Shown here: positions 34,574-43,160 of the stretch, in pieces
How positions within the stretch are numbered: the first letter of the stretch is position 1
Layout: the number at the start of each line of letters is the position of its first letter
NCBI RefSeq assembly: GCF_000971975.1
Contig: NZ_LAQO01000008.1
Location: 62,001 to 126,000 of the forward strand
Origin: Paenibacillus algorifonticola
GTDB lineage: Bacteria; Bacillota; Bacilli; Paenibacillales; Paenibacillaceae
DNA length: 64,000 bases
Direction: 5' to 3'
The notes under the pieces: model-generated
The model's input: only the letters and a program-made list of their open reading frames with translations
Databases searched by the model: none
What the model was told of the DNA's origin: nothing
Made by a program: the position numbers and the translations under genes

Positions 34574-37066
34574 CTAACGCAGCTCCGGCAAGCCCGCCGG
34601 GTCCACGCCGTGGAACGCGTAGCCGTTCTCTCTATAGGTCTCGTAATACACCTTGCCATTGCGATAATACAGCAGGTCTTCAAGATGGAAGCCGCCCATC
34701 AGGTTCAGCTTCTCCACACCGCTGCTGCGCTTCTCGTGAATGCAGCCGAACTTGTAAATCCGCGACGTTTCGTCGACGCCAAGCGCATACTGCACAAACT
34801 CGCTGTCCGCATCGCCGAACATATATTTTTCCTCGTAGCGATGCTCATGCGTGTAATCCAGCAGCCGAACGTTGATCGACGCGTTCTCCTCCAGCGTCCG
34901 GTAGAGGCGCTTGAACAAATCCTCTTTCGCCAGCGCCTGGCGGTTGCTGTAGTCAATCGTCACATTCGCCCTGCGAAGCAGCTCCTCCTCAAACGTCTGG
35001 GCGAATGGCTCCGCCGTCAGCACATGCTTCAAGCATAGCTCGGAGAGCTTATTCACATAAGCCTCATTGCCCTGCTCCAGCAGCTCCGCCGCCGAACCGA
35101 GATAGCGCTCATCAAACCAGATGCCCGCTCCCCGCTTATCCTGCACATTCAGCACAATATCCCCCGTTACCCGGGCGTAATATTCAAAAATATTTTGTCC
35201 GATGTAATCGTCAGCGGTCTTGATGCTTTGCAGCGCCGTCGTCTTCATGACATCCGCCATATCCGTCATCTGCTTAACGCGCAGGCGATACAGCTCATGA
35301 AGCTGCTCCAGCTCATCCGCCAAGCGGCGATACAGCGAAAGCTCCAGCTCCAAACGGAGCAGCTCCCATTTCTGGCCATACACCAGCCCAAAAAAAGCAC
35401 GGATAAACGAACGCAAATTTTGCTTATCCATAAAAGGCAGCCGCTGAATGCGGACATCCTCCGCGCGTCCCGACTGGGTGCGCTCCAGCTCCTCGCGCGC
35501 TTGCTCCACCGCGATCACAAGCTCCTTGATACGGCTGCGGACGCCTGCGAGCACACTGCCATCCTCGCCGCTTGGCTCTGTCCAAGCACACAGCTGGTAA
35601 AAGCTAATGTCCGTACGCTCCCGTACGAACTTGGCGATTGCACGCCGCATTTCTGGCGCTGCGCCAAATTCGGACAGCCGCTGCTGCGCCGTGCGGGTGA
35701 AATGATTATGGAAAAAGACAGAGGCCCCCTCCCCGAACAGCTCCTCCTCGGCGCCATGCAGCGATAACGGCTTCAGCTGCTCATAACGGACGCCGGAGGT
35801 CAGCAGTCCCGTCATGTCGGCAAGCTGCTCCTCACTTGGCAGCAGCTGTGTCAGCATCGCATCGACCGAGGCCGGATCGAGTCCGAAGCAGGCGAGCTTC
35901 TCCCGCATGCTGAGCTCAGGCTCCTTCGCCAGCAGCTGCGAAAGCTGCATGTGCAGATGATACAGCACCGTCAGCGCAATCGAATAATTCGGGCGCTTCA
36001 CCTTGGACAGCCCCGCAGAGACGAAGCCCTGCCTGCCTGATTCCGTACGCAGGCTGTTCTTGAACGTCGAGTTATTATAGCCGCCGTAGGCAACGTCCAC
36101 CTGCGCGTCCTTGCGCTTGCGGTTTTTGAGCAGCTGAATATGGCAAATAATATCGTAATTGTCACGAATGCCGTTAACGGCGGTCATGCCCTTCTCATTG
36201 CGGTCCGACAGCACGTAGACGAGATCGAACAGCGGGGACGGCGGGTGGATGACCGGAATCGCCAGTCCGTCGCCCGTCACCTCAAGCAGCGCCGAGAACG
36301 TATAATCCGGCTGCTGCATCCCTTCCAGCTCGCGCAGAAAACTCACGCCAATAGCACTGGCGTGAGCGAAGGTATCCATTTGCTCACGCTCGCTGATAAG
36401 CGTATAAAGATCCATCTGCACGGATTTGAACGATTGCTGAAAAATCGCCTGTGCCAGCAGGGAAATATCCGGCACCAGCGCATTCATCGGGTCATCGGCA
36501 CGCGTAATAACCGCCAAATGCAGCCGATCAAAGGAGGCATACAGCCTGCCATAATCGGCAATCGTATCGCTGACTCCCCGCAGCGCGCGGTTCAGGTCAG
36601 CCAAATAGCCGGCATTGCCGCGGAAAGCTTCCCATAGCTCCTTGCGCCCCGTCCTATGGTCGCTGCCAAACGACGACAAGCCGTCCAGCACGACCTCTGT
36701 CACCTTGGCGGCATTGGCGGCGCTCGCCGCCTGCCGTCCGTTTCCGCCGGCATATCCTGCATTGCTGCCCGCGTAGCTTCCGGCAGAAGCTCCTGCTGCG
36801 CCCGCGGCTGACGCTTGCCCGCCACTCCCGCTAGCTGAGCCGCCGCCCCTTGGAGTGGACGCGGCGTGAAAATAAATCACGCCAGCGCTATTTTCCCATT
36901 TGGCCGCATTCATCTGGATCATGGGCTCAATCGCTTGCCCTGCCTCGTCGCCAATATACAAAAATACGGTCGGATAATGAATGATGCTCTGGTCGTCACC
37001 ATGACCGCTGAGCATTTGCTCGGCAGCCGCATAATCAGCTGCATACCGCTCCAGAAGCTCTCTCAT
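34574..37066 (-). CDS. Large uncharacterised partner of the tubulin-like protein (830 aa)
   Basis: No family recognised. The N-terminus (IHYPTVFLYIGDEAGQAIEPM) looks like the first strand-helix of a Rossmann-type domain. Residues ~73-118 are a Gly/Ser/Ala-rich low-complexity linker. The middle contains FDRLHLAVITRADDPMNAL and FDLVYVLSDRNEKG, with an alpha/beta feel similar to the tubulin-like neighbour, so a degenerate tubulin-like subunit is possible. The C-terminal half is helical. The GGTGSG loop is absent. It lies 4 bp after the tubulin-like gene, which implies co-translation and probably a complex. Confidence 0.7.
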   Translation of the reverse strand: MRELLERYAADYAAAEQMLSGHGDDQSIIHYPTVFLYIGDEAGQAIEPMIQMNAAKWENSAGVIYFHAASTPRGGGSASGSGGQASAAGAAGASAGSYAGSNAGYAGGNGRQAASAANAAKVTEVVLDGLSSFGSDHRTGRKELWEAFRGNAGYLADLNRALRGVSDTIADYGRLYASFDRLHLAVITRADDPMNALVPDISLLAQAIFQQSFKSVQMDLYTLISEREQMDTFAHASAIGVSFLRELEGMQQPDYTFSALLEVTGDGLAIPVIHPPSPLFDLVYVLSDRNEKGMTAVNGIRDNYDIICHIQLLKNRKRKDAQVDVAYGGYNNSTFKNSLRTESGRQGFVSAGLSKVKRPNYSIALTVLYHLHMQLSQLLAKEPELSMREKLACFGLDPASVDAMLTQLLPSEEQLADMTGLLTSGVRYEQLKPLSLHGAEEELFGEGASVFFHNHFTRTAQQRLSEFGAAPEMRRAIAKFVRERTDISFYQLCAWTEPSGEDGSVLAGVRSRIKELVIAVEQAREELERTQSGRAEDVRIQRLPFMDKQNLRSFIRAFFGLVYGQKWELLRLELELSLYRRLADELEQLHELYRLRVKQMTDMADVMKTTALQSIKTADDYIGQNIFEYYARVTGDIVLNVQDKRGAGIWFDERYLGSAAELLEQGNEAYVNKLSELCLKHVLTAEPFAQTFEEELLRRANVTIDYSNRQALAKEDLFKRLYRTLEENASINVRLLDYTHEHRYEEKYMFGDADSEFVQYALGVDETSRIYKFGCIHEKRSSGVEKLNLMGGFHLEDLLYYRNGKVYYETYRENGYAFHGVDPAGLPELR

Positions 37067-37070
37067 AGGC

Positions 37071-40000
37071 CTACTTCAACTTTCTGCGTATGTCGTTTAG
37101 TTTGCTCGTCATTTGCTTGTAGAACTGGTACAAATCTTCACCGTTTGCCAGCTCAATCCGCTCGTACTCCAAGCGGTCGCGGGCGTCGAGGAATGCGCTG
37201 AACAGCTCATCCAGCTTATGAACGAGCAGCTTCGTATCCTCCGTTGCCGTCAAATCCGTCACACGGCGCGATGCCTTGCGAAGCAGAGCGGCACGGTTTT
37301 TCTCATCCAGCGCCCGGAAGCTCTCAAACACTTCGTGCTCCACAAAGCTGCTGCTCTTCATCAGATTGGCGAATGGCGCCCAAGCCTCTTCCTCCGGATC
37401 ACGGTCATAGACGTAAAGCGCGCCCTTCTTCACAATCGTATCCGTATAGAGCGCCTCAATAAATTGATCCAGCCACTTCTCCTCATCCTGATGCAGGCTC
37501 AGCAGCTTCTCAAGCTCAAGGGCCTTGTCGCTAATCGCATCATATTTCGCCAGCTCCTCGCGCACACGCGCCAGCAGCTCTGGGGAACGAATGAGATTTT
37601 CCTGCGCCAAATCTTCATTAAGGCTGCCAAAAATATCCTTCGCTCCATCTGGCGCCAAGCCTTCAGCCAGCAGGCGGCGAAGCTCAATGACAGCGCGCTT
37701 CACTTCACCAAGATTCGGCTTCGCAGCAGCGGCCTCCATATTGTACGAGCTGAGCAGCGTTTGCAGCTGGAATGGCTGGGTGAACTGCACCGCATAACGG
37801 CTGCTCATGCTGTTGTCGACACCCTTCTCGCTAATAATCCGGTAGCCAAGCGCACGCTGGAATTCGGCACGAACGCGGGCATTGTAGCCTTTCACCCTCG
37901 CGTTGCTGTACGTATCGCCCCATGATTTCTCAGGAATTGGCGAAGGCAGATTCGTCCAGTTGACCTTCTCCGTCATCACGAGATGGCGGCCGATGCCTTC
38001 CTTATCGAGAATCGTCCGTTCATAGCTTTCTTCATATACCTTAAGCGGCGTATAGACGAACAGCGGCACACCATTTTTTGTATTGAGCCAGAAAATCCGG
38101 TTTTTCACTTCACTCTCTTTAATGGTGAAATGCGACTTGCCTACCGCATTGCTCTGGTAATTGCGAATGCCCTTGAGTATGCTTGGCGCATGCTGCGGCA
38201 CCGATACGAAGCCCCATGAAGGGAAATGCAGATTGCCTGAGCTGTTGCTTAGATTGAACACGGCAACTGCCTCTTCATCCAGCTTAGTCGCAATAAAGCG
38301 CTCGACGAACTTCTCAATCGACTCGTCATTGCCATATTTCATTACGAGGAAATCTTCCATCGATCTTGTGATCAAATCGCCGAATTTATCGGTGAGGAAG
38401 TCGGAAATGGAATTGACGATATCAATATCCTTCTCCTTCACCCACTGGTCGGAATGGTCAAGCAGCCCCTGCGAGAAGTCGCGAATGAGATCATCCACAT
38501 CCTTCTTTTCCATAATGCGGGCGATCACATCGGAAATGTCCGGCACGCCGACCAAATTCCAATAGTAGGTTTTATTGCCCTTGTGATCGGCTTGCTCGTC
38601 GCCATTGATCAGAATATCGCCATTTTTCGCAAAAATGCCGTTCAGCACGTTCAGCACTTCGGTAAATACGCTGTAGAAGCGATTATTCTCGTTATTCAGC
38701 AGCTGATACAGATCCTCGTAGAACTCGATCATCTGTTCGGTACGCTCTACATCGGCGCGCAGCCAATATTCATTGATTTTAGCTTCGATGTAGTTGTTTT
38801 TCTTCTTGTCCTTGGACACGAAGGCGCTCTTGGCATCGCCCATCCGCTCTTCCGCTTGAATGCTTGCCGACTCAATGTCGCGCGGCAGGCGCAGCAGCGT
38901 TTCGCGCAGCACTTCAATGTAGGAAAGCAGCATTTTCAGCAGGCAGAAGCCTTTCTCGGTGTGCAGCAGGCGGGATACGTAAAACGGCCCCTGCTCCGGA
39001 TGCAGGAAGGTGCGGCGGATTTGGTCGGTAAATTGACCGACGATTTCCCCTGGCAGCTGCTTCTTCGCCTTCACATATTCCTCGCGGGCACGCGTCAGGA
39101 ACGTCTGCTCCAGCTCGGTATCCATGTTGACCACCTGCATCTTCACGACGTTGCTGTAGCTCATGCGCTCACTGTTCTCAAAACCCGGAAGCGGCTCAGG
39201 CACGCGCGACTCAAACGTCTTGATCATCGTATCGAGATCAATGCCGAGCTTGCGGGCGAATTTTTCCACATCGTCCTGCGTCGGCGCTTTGTGGAACATT
39301 TTGTCCATTTTGCTAAACAGGCGATACGCCAAAAAGGTCGTCATTTCCTCAATCGGCAGTACCGCCGACGAAGCGCCAATAATGTTGTAATCGTAGTTCG
39401 CCGGATACTGCTTGTTCATTTGCGCAATATTCGTGCGGATGTTGCTGATGTAGTCATGAATGGCAAATTCCTCGCCGGATTGCTTATCCTCGCTCGCCAT
39501 AAAGTTCGTAATATTTTCCGCTGTCACGTTCATGCAGTAGTCATAAGCGTTCTCCAGCAGCTTGCCCTCCGTATTCGTCGCCGAAATCAGATGACAAAGG
39601 TTAAACGGCGGAAGCGGCGAATTGACGCTGAGAATGCTGCCGTATTGCTGCTTGAAGCGCTCGCCGCGAGCGTCCACATTCATCCAGTAGTCGAGCTCTT
39701 TGAGCGCGGCGTAGCCATTTTTCTTAATATATTCGCGGGTATGCTCGCTTAAGCTTTTGTTCGCAAGGTTAATATCCGGCGTAAAAAGGTACCCCAGCGT
39801 GTTGACGCGGTCAACGCCCGCCGAGCCATGATCGCGCTCAATAATACCGCGCACGATATACGAAATATCAAGAAAGCAGCCGCTGCCCGTACCACCGGAT
39901 AGACCGGTAAGCAGGAATACCATTAGCTTTTTGCTCGTGCCGACGGAAAGCGTCTTGATTTTTTTATCGATGCTTTGGACAACCTGATTGATCTTCGTAA

Positions 40001-40460
40001 AAAGCAGCAGCCGCCCAGCTTGGCGTACGCCTGCCGCGCCGTTCATGCCATCGGTAATGCTCAGCTCTGGCGACAGCCAGTCGGTAATATAAGGCTCCAA
40101 AATGCTGCGATTTTGCAGCAGCCCGCCGACTTCTGCATTTGAGAGCAGCACGAACTCATTGATCGGATCGAGGCCGATGCCTTTATATTTTTTGTTGCGG
40201 TCCTGTTCATTGGTCTCAAAAGCTAGAAACTCGACATTGTTCGGCTTTTCCAGCTTGCGTTTGGACAAGGGATCTTCAGGCAGCTTGAAGCGGCGGTTGA
40301 TTTGATATTTCAGGCGCAGCAGCGCATCGATGCCGGTGCCGCCGAGTCCAATAATGAGAATCGGATTATCGATCGTATCGACGCGGATTTTCTCACTGAC
40401 GATTCCTCCGCCTAATGAAACGTCTAGCTGCTGGATATGTTCTCTAACAATCGGCTTCAT
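37071..40460 (-). CDS. Large tubulin-like GTPase
   Basis: An 1129-aa cytoplasmic protein of the bacterial 'tubulin-like' (Tubulin_2-type) group. The first ~330 residues form a tubulin/FtsZ GTPase fold: PILIIGLGGTGIDALLRL (T1 loop, 38-43), NEFVLLSNAEVGGLL, and the tubulin signature LLTGLSGGTGSGCFLDISY (T4 loop, 186-194). The remaining ~800 residues are mostly helical and have no FtsZ or TubZ counterpart, so it is about three times as long as those proteins. Whether it polymerises is unknown. ATG at 40460 has GGAGGT 6 nt upstream. It is first in the six-gene minus-strand operon. Confidence 0.88.
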   Translation of the reverse strand: MKPIVREHIQQLDVSLGGGIVSEKIRVDTIDNPILIIGLGGTGIDALLRLKYQINRRFKLPEDPLSKRKLEKPNNVEFLAFETNEQDRNKKYKGIGLDPINEFVLLSNAEVGGLLQNRSILEPYITDWLSPELSITDGMNGAAGVRQAGRLLLFTKINQVVQSIDKKIKTLSVGTSKKLMVFLLTGLSGGTGSGCFLDISYIVRGIIERDHGSAGVDRVNTLGYLFTPDINLANKSLSEHTREYIKKNGYAALKELDYWMNVDARGERFKQQYGSILSVNSPLPPFNLCHLISATNTEGKLLENAYDYCMNVTAENITNFMASEDKQSGEEFAIHDYISNIRTNIAQMNKQYPANYDYNIIGASSAVLPIEEMTTFLAYRLFSKMDKMFHKAPTQDDVEKFARKLGIDLDTMIKTFESRVPEPLPGFENSERMSYSNVVKMQVVNMDTELEQTFLTRAREEYVKAKKQLPGEIVGQFTDQIRRTFLHPEQGPFYVSRLLHTEKGFCLLKMLLSYIEVLRETLLRLPRDIESASIQAEERMGDAKSAFVSKDKKKNNYIEAKINEYWLRADVERTEQMIEFYEDLYQLLNNENNRFYSVFTEVLNVLNGIFAKNGDILINGDEQADHKGNKTYYWNLVGVPDISDVIARIMEKKDVDDLIRDFSQGLLDHSDQWVKEKDIDIVNSISDFLTDKFGDLITRSMEDFLVMKYGNDESIEKFVERFIATKLDEEAVAVFNLSNSSGNLHFPSWGFVSVPQHAPSILKGIRNYQSNAVGKSHFTIKESEVKNRIFWLNTKNGVPLFVYTPLKVYEESYERTILDKEGIGRHLVMTEKVNWTNLPSPIPEKSWGDTYSNARVKGYNARVRAEFQRALGYRIISEKGVDNSMSSRYAVQFTQPFQLQTLLSSYNMEAAAAKPNLGEVKRAVIELRRLLAEGLAPDGAKDIFGSLNEDLAQENLIRSPELLARVREELAKYDAISDKALELEKLLSLHQDEEKWLDQFIEALYTDTIVKKGALYVYDRDPEEEAWAPFANLMKSSSFVEHEVFESFRALDEKNRAALLRKASRRVTDLTATEDTKLLVHKLDELFSAFLDARDRLEYERIELANGEDLYQFYKQMTSKLNDIRRKLK

Positions 40461-40533
40461 TCGTTCTACCTCCAAATGGTATGAATCATTGCTTATACTT
40501 GTTAGAAGGATGGCGAGAAAGAAGCTGCATTGC

Positions 40534-40648
40534 ATGAAAAGATTGGCTTCCGATCGCCATTACCCTTGAATTTCTATGAATTAATCCCCAAGGGGGAAAT
40601 TCAAGGGTAAAAACGAACGCTAACGCTTCTACAGTCCAATCTTTTCAT
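40534..40648 (+). repeat. Nested hairpin element (family A, copy 1)
   Basis: The outer stem ATGAAAAGATTGG (40534-40546) pairs with CCAATCTTTTCAT (40636-40648). The inner stem TTACCCTTGAATTTC (40560-40574) pairs with GAAATTCAAGGGTAA (40596-40610). Between them is an asymmetric internal loop of 13 and 25 nt. It aligns with the reverse complement of 40949-41064 over its full length, with the loop sequences CGATCGC and CGAACGCT...CGCTTCT conserved. It lies 74 bp upstream of the tubulin-like start. Confidence 0.85.
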
Positions 40649-40750
40649 TCCATTCCGCTTTTCTCACCATACTTCTAACCCCATATTGCCGCAAAAGTCT
40701 ATCTACAATAGACGACCGCAAGGCCCTTACCCCCTGCAAATCCCCTAATA

Positions 40751-40860
40751 TTTTTTGCTCTTTGTTTTTGTTCTTTTTTACTCTTTTATTATTCTTTTTT
40801 TGCTCATTATCTTAGTTCTTCTTTAATCTTCCATCTTCCATCTTTCATCTTTCATCTTTA
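40751..40860. repeat. T-rich tract with short tandem heptads
   Basis: About 110 bp of pyrimidine-rich plus strand (purine-rich on the transcribed minus strand). It ends in two copies of TTCCATC and two of TTTCATC (40829-40856). It sits between the two nested hairpin elements in the 659-bp gap upstream of the tubulin-like gene. No open frame or clear promoter is seen in it. Confidence 0.6.
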
Positions 40861-40948
40861 GGTTTACGCGAGGTGTTCTTCCCCGCCGGACCCCCCCATG
40901 GTTTTAGCATTCTTTAAAACCCTTGCGGTGAAAGGGGAGCGGAGCGAA

Positions 40949-41064
40949 GTGAAAGGTTTGAGCTGGAGAAGCGGAGCGTTCGCCTTTGCCCTTGGAATTG
41001 CACCGCTGAGCGGTTTATTCCAACAATTCCAAGGGCAACAGCGATCGTAAGCCAAACCTTTCAC
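40949..41064 (-). repeat. Nested hairpin element (family A, copy 2, inverted)
   Basis: The outer stem GTGAAAGGTTTG (40949-40960) pairs with CAAACCTTTCAC (41053-41064). The inner stem TTGCCCTTGGAATTG (40986-41000) pairs with CAATTCCAAGGGCAA (41024-41038), and a small ACCGC/GCGGT hairpin forms the tip (41002-41014). On the minus strand it aligns with copy 1; stem differences are compensatory in both arms. It begins 56 bp after the secreted vWA gene stop. Confidence 0.85.
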
Positions 41065-41119
41065 GCAGCGCAGCTCAACTCTTCACCACCCACAAAGGTT
41101 TTATGAAACCCAAAACCAT

Positions 41120-42886
41120 CTATACAATATATTCGATAAAAATCGTCTTATCGATCTGCTGCAAAGGAATCGTCAACCGCTCTCCGCTCTTGACCTCAAG
41201 ACCGCCGCTGGCATCAACAGCACGCCCGGATTTCTCCACCGTACACGGCGAGCCATTACGAAGGACTAGTCGGTCGCTGTTGCCAGGCACGAATATGAGC
41301 TTCTCCGTCTCCTTCAGCTCCGGTGCCAGCTGCAGCAGCTGATGCAACGAGAATTTGCCTCGGAAGGCGTTCAGCTTCTTATACTGCGGGAATGTTTTGT
41401 CGCCCGTATTTTCATCGCGAATCTCGATGACCATCTGGCCGACAAAGCCGCGCCGCGCCTGTTTCAGGTAGCGCATAATGAAATAGGCAGCAACCAGCAG
41501 CGCAATTAGTCCAAGCGCTCCAATAATGACGGGAATGAGCGGGAATGGCTTATCGCTCTCCGCCGCTGCTCCAGTGCCTGTGCTCGCCGAAGCGCCGCCT
41601 TTTGCACTAATTTTCACGACAGCTGTTTCACGGTAGAAGCTTGCCTCCTCCGCACGAACCTTCAGCTCATAATCATGTTTGTCTGCCACCTTATAGGTGC
41701 CTTCAAAATGATCGCCTGCATGGTTCAGCTGAACTTCCTCTGTTTGCCCAGTATCCAAATCATTGACGAACAGAACCGCCTTCATGTTGCGGTATTGCTC
41801 CTGATCGCTTAGCTTATTCCCGCCGCTTACCAGATAAGCGTTAATCGGGATGCTGTCACCTTTACTGTATGATGAGCTTTTCAGCTTATCCATCTCCAGC
41901 GCCAGATCGTAGTTGAAAATAAGATTGATGTCGATTTTGTCGCGATCAGCGCCCTTCACTTGAAGCGTCCAATCGCCCTCTTCCGGCCCCAGCAGCTTCA
42001 TCAGGGAATACGTTTTGGACGTCGAAAGCAGCACCTGATCGCTCGGAATAGCTATTTTGTTGCCGGACGGATCAATGAGCCTCGCCTCCACTTGATTGGA
42101 GGACGTAATGGATATATTCGCTTCGAGCACGTTGCTGTTTGGCACCGAGATTTTTACATCCTGATAATTGCCATCTGCTGTAAAAGAATCGACAGGCACT
42201 ACATTCAGCTGCAAGTGGCTGGCGAAAATTTCGCTCAGAATTTGCGGCAGATCCGCCGCTGTATTCGTGGAGAACGACTTGCCGCCCGTTTGCTGCGACA
42301 CGCTCTCCAGCGCCGCTTTATTCAGCTTGCCATTCGCATTCAGGCCAATCGTATAGACCGGATACCCCTTGCTGGTCGCTTCCTTAAGCGCCGCAGCCAT
42401 ATCTGCATCCGAATCGGCCTGCGTGCGGCCTGACTTCGAGTTAAAATCGTTGTTCCCGTCCGCCAGCACGATGATCAGCGGCTCATGATCCGGGTCGGCG
42501 CCGTCATTCAAAATTTGCACCGCCTCTTTCACGCCGACGGCGATGTCGGTATATGCCCCTCTTTTGAGCTGGTCAATGAATTGCTTGAGGTTCGTTTTAT
42601 CGGCAGCCGAGCTAATTTCGAGCAGCGCCTTCTCCCGCTGAATTTGATCGGTATAAGATACGATGCCCACCTGATCGCCCGTCTCGGACAGCATGTCGAT
42701 GAACATCTTCATCGCCTCGTTGCCGATGCCTCCCGGATCGCTCGTGCTCATCGACTGGCTGACATCCAGTACCAGAACGGCGTCGATTTGCGAGCTTTGC
42801 GCGGCTGCATGTGCAGGAGCAAATCCAGCGATTGGAAGCAGCGTAATAAGTAATAACATGGTGAGGTAACGATATATTTGAATCAT
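41120..42886 (-). CDS. Exported von Willebrand A protein with membrane anchor
   Basis: A 588-aa protein. Signal peptide 1-27 ends APAHAA. A vWA domain at ~34-230 has MIDAS DVSQS (41-45), RGAYTDIAVGV and IIVLADGNND. A beta-rich extracellular region follows, including an Ig-like segment DYELKVRAEEASFYRETAVVKI. One transmembrane helix lies at about 448-472 (PVIIGALGLIALLVAAYFIM), and ~110 cytoplasmic residues end the protein. ATG at 42886 has AAGGAG 7 nt upstream. It probably reports external binding to the inside. It precedes the tubulin-like operon on the same strand and is likely functionally linked. Confidence 0.85.
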   Translation of the reverse strand: MIQIYRYLTMLLLITLLPIAGFAPAHAAAQSSQIDAVLVLDVSQSMSTSDPGGIGNEAMKMFIDMLSETGDQVGIVSYTDQIQREKALLEISSAADKTNLKQFIDQLKRGAYTDIAVGVKEAVQILNDGADPDHEPLIIVLADGNNDFNSKSGRTQADSDADMAAALKEATSKGYPVYTIGLNANGKLNKAALESVSQQTGGKSFSTNTAADLPQILSEIFASHLQLNVVPVDSFTADGNYQDVKISVPNSNVLEANISITSSNQVEARLIDPSGNKIAIPSDQVLLSTSKTYSLMKLLGPEEGDWTLQVKGADRDKIDINLIFNYDLALEMDKLKSSSYSKGDSIPINAYLVSGGNKLSDQEQYRNMKAVLFVNDLDTGQTEEVQLNHAGDHFEGTYKVADKHDYELKVRAEEASFYRETAVVKISAKGGASASTGTGAAAESDKPFPLIPVIIGALGLIALLVAAYFIMRYLKQARRGFVGQMVIEIRDENTGDKTFPQYKKLNAFRGKFSLHQLLQLAPELKETEKLIFVPGNSDRLVLRNGSPCTVEKSGRAVDASGGLEVKSGERLTIPLQQIDKTIFIEYIV

Positions 42887-42942
42887 CTTTTGGCTCCTTC
42901 TCCACAAATTAAGCATATTGGTCCTTGTTGTCTCAATAATGA

Positions 42943-42957
42943 TATACTGTCAGTATA
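42943..42957. promoter_or_regulatory. Inverted repeat in the divergent vWA / zinc-ribbon promoter region
   Basis: TATACTG-T-CAGTATA is a perfect 7-bp inverted repeat centred between the divergent starts at 42886 and 43008. Each arm also reads as a -10 hexamer (TATACT) on its own strand, so it may be two overlapping promoters or one operator serving both directions. Confidence 0.45.
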
Positions 42958-43007
42958 CCTGATAGAATGGCTTAAATCACTTCAAGCATAAGAGAGGACT
43001 CGCGCTT

Positions 43008-43160
43008 ATGGTTACATACGTATGTCTAGGAATATTGTTTCTTTTCGTCTTGCTCCGGGGTATTCACTACTACAATCAGCGTAAAAAAGCACCCACGCCC
43101 GAGCAGCTCGATCAGCTTGCCTTTGCCATCTTTAAGAACAGCGATCGGGGGAACTCCTGA
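43008..43160 (+). CDS. Small single-pass membrane protein (50 aa)
   Basis: Encodes MVTYVCLGILFLFVLLRG (one membrane helix), then a tail of basic and polar residues containing PTPEQLDQLAFAIFKNSD. AGAGAGGA lies 9 nt before the ATG. Its TGA overlaps the next ATG by one base (TGATG), which makes it translationally coupled to the zinc-ribbon membrane protein. No family is recognised. It is probably a subunit of, or partner for, that protein. Confidence 0.72.
   Translation: MVTYVCLGILFLFVLLRGIHYYNQRKKAPTPEQLDQLAFAIFKNSDRGNS

Noticed and set aside
40829..40856. CRISPR-like array in the heptad repeats
   Set aside because: The units are 7 bp with no spacers and no cas genes; this is a simple tandem repeat.
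40461..41119. Insertion sequence or MITE remnant for the two inverted hairpins
   Set aside because: No transposase fragment and no target duplication could be seen. The two copies are complete elements facing each other rather than terminal repeats of one element, and no gene lies between them.
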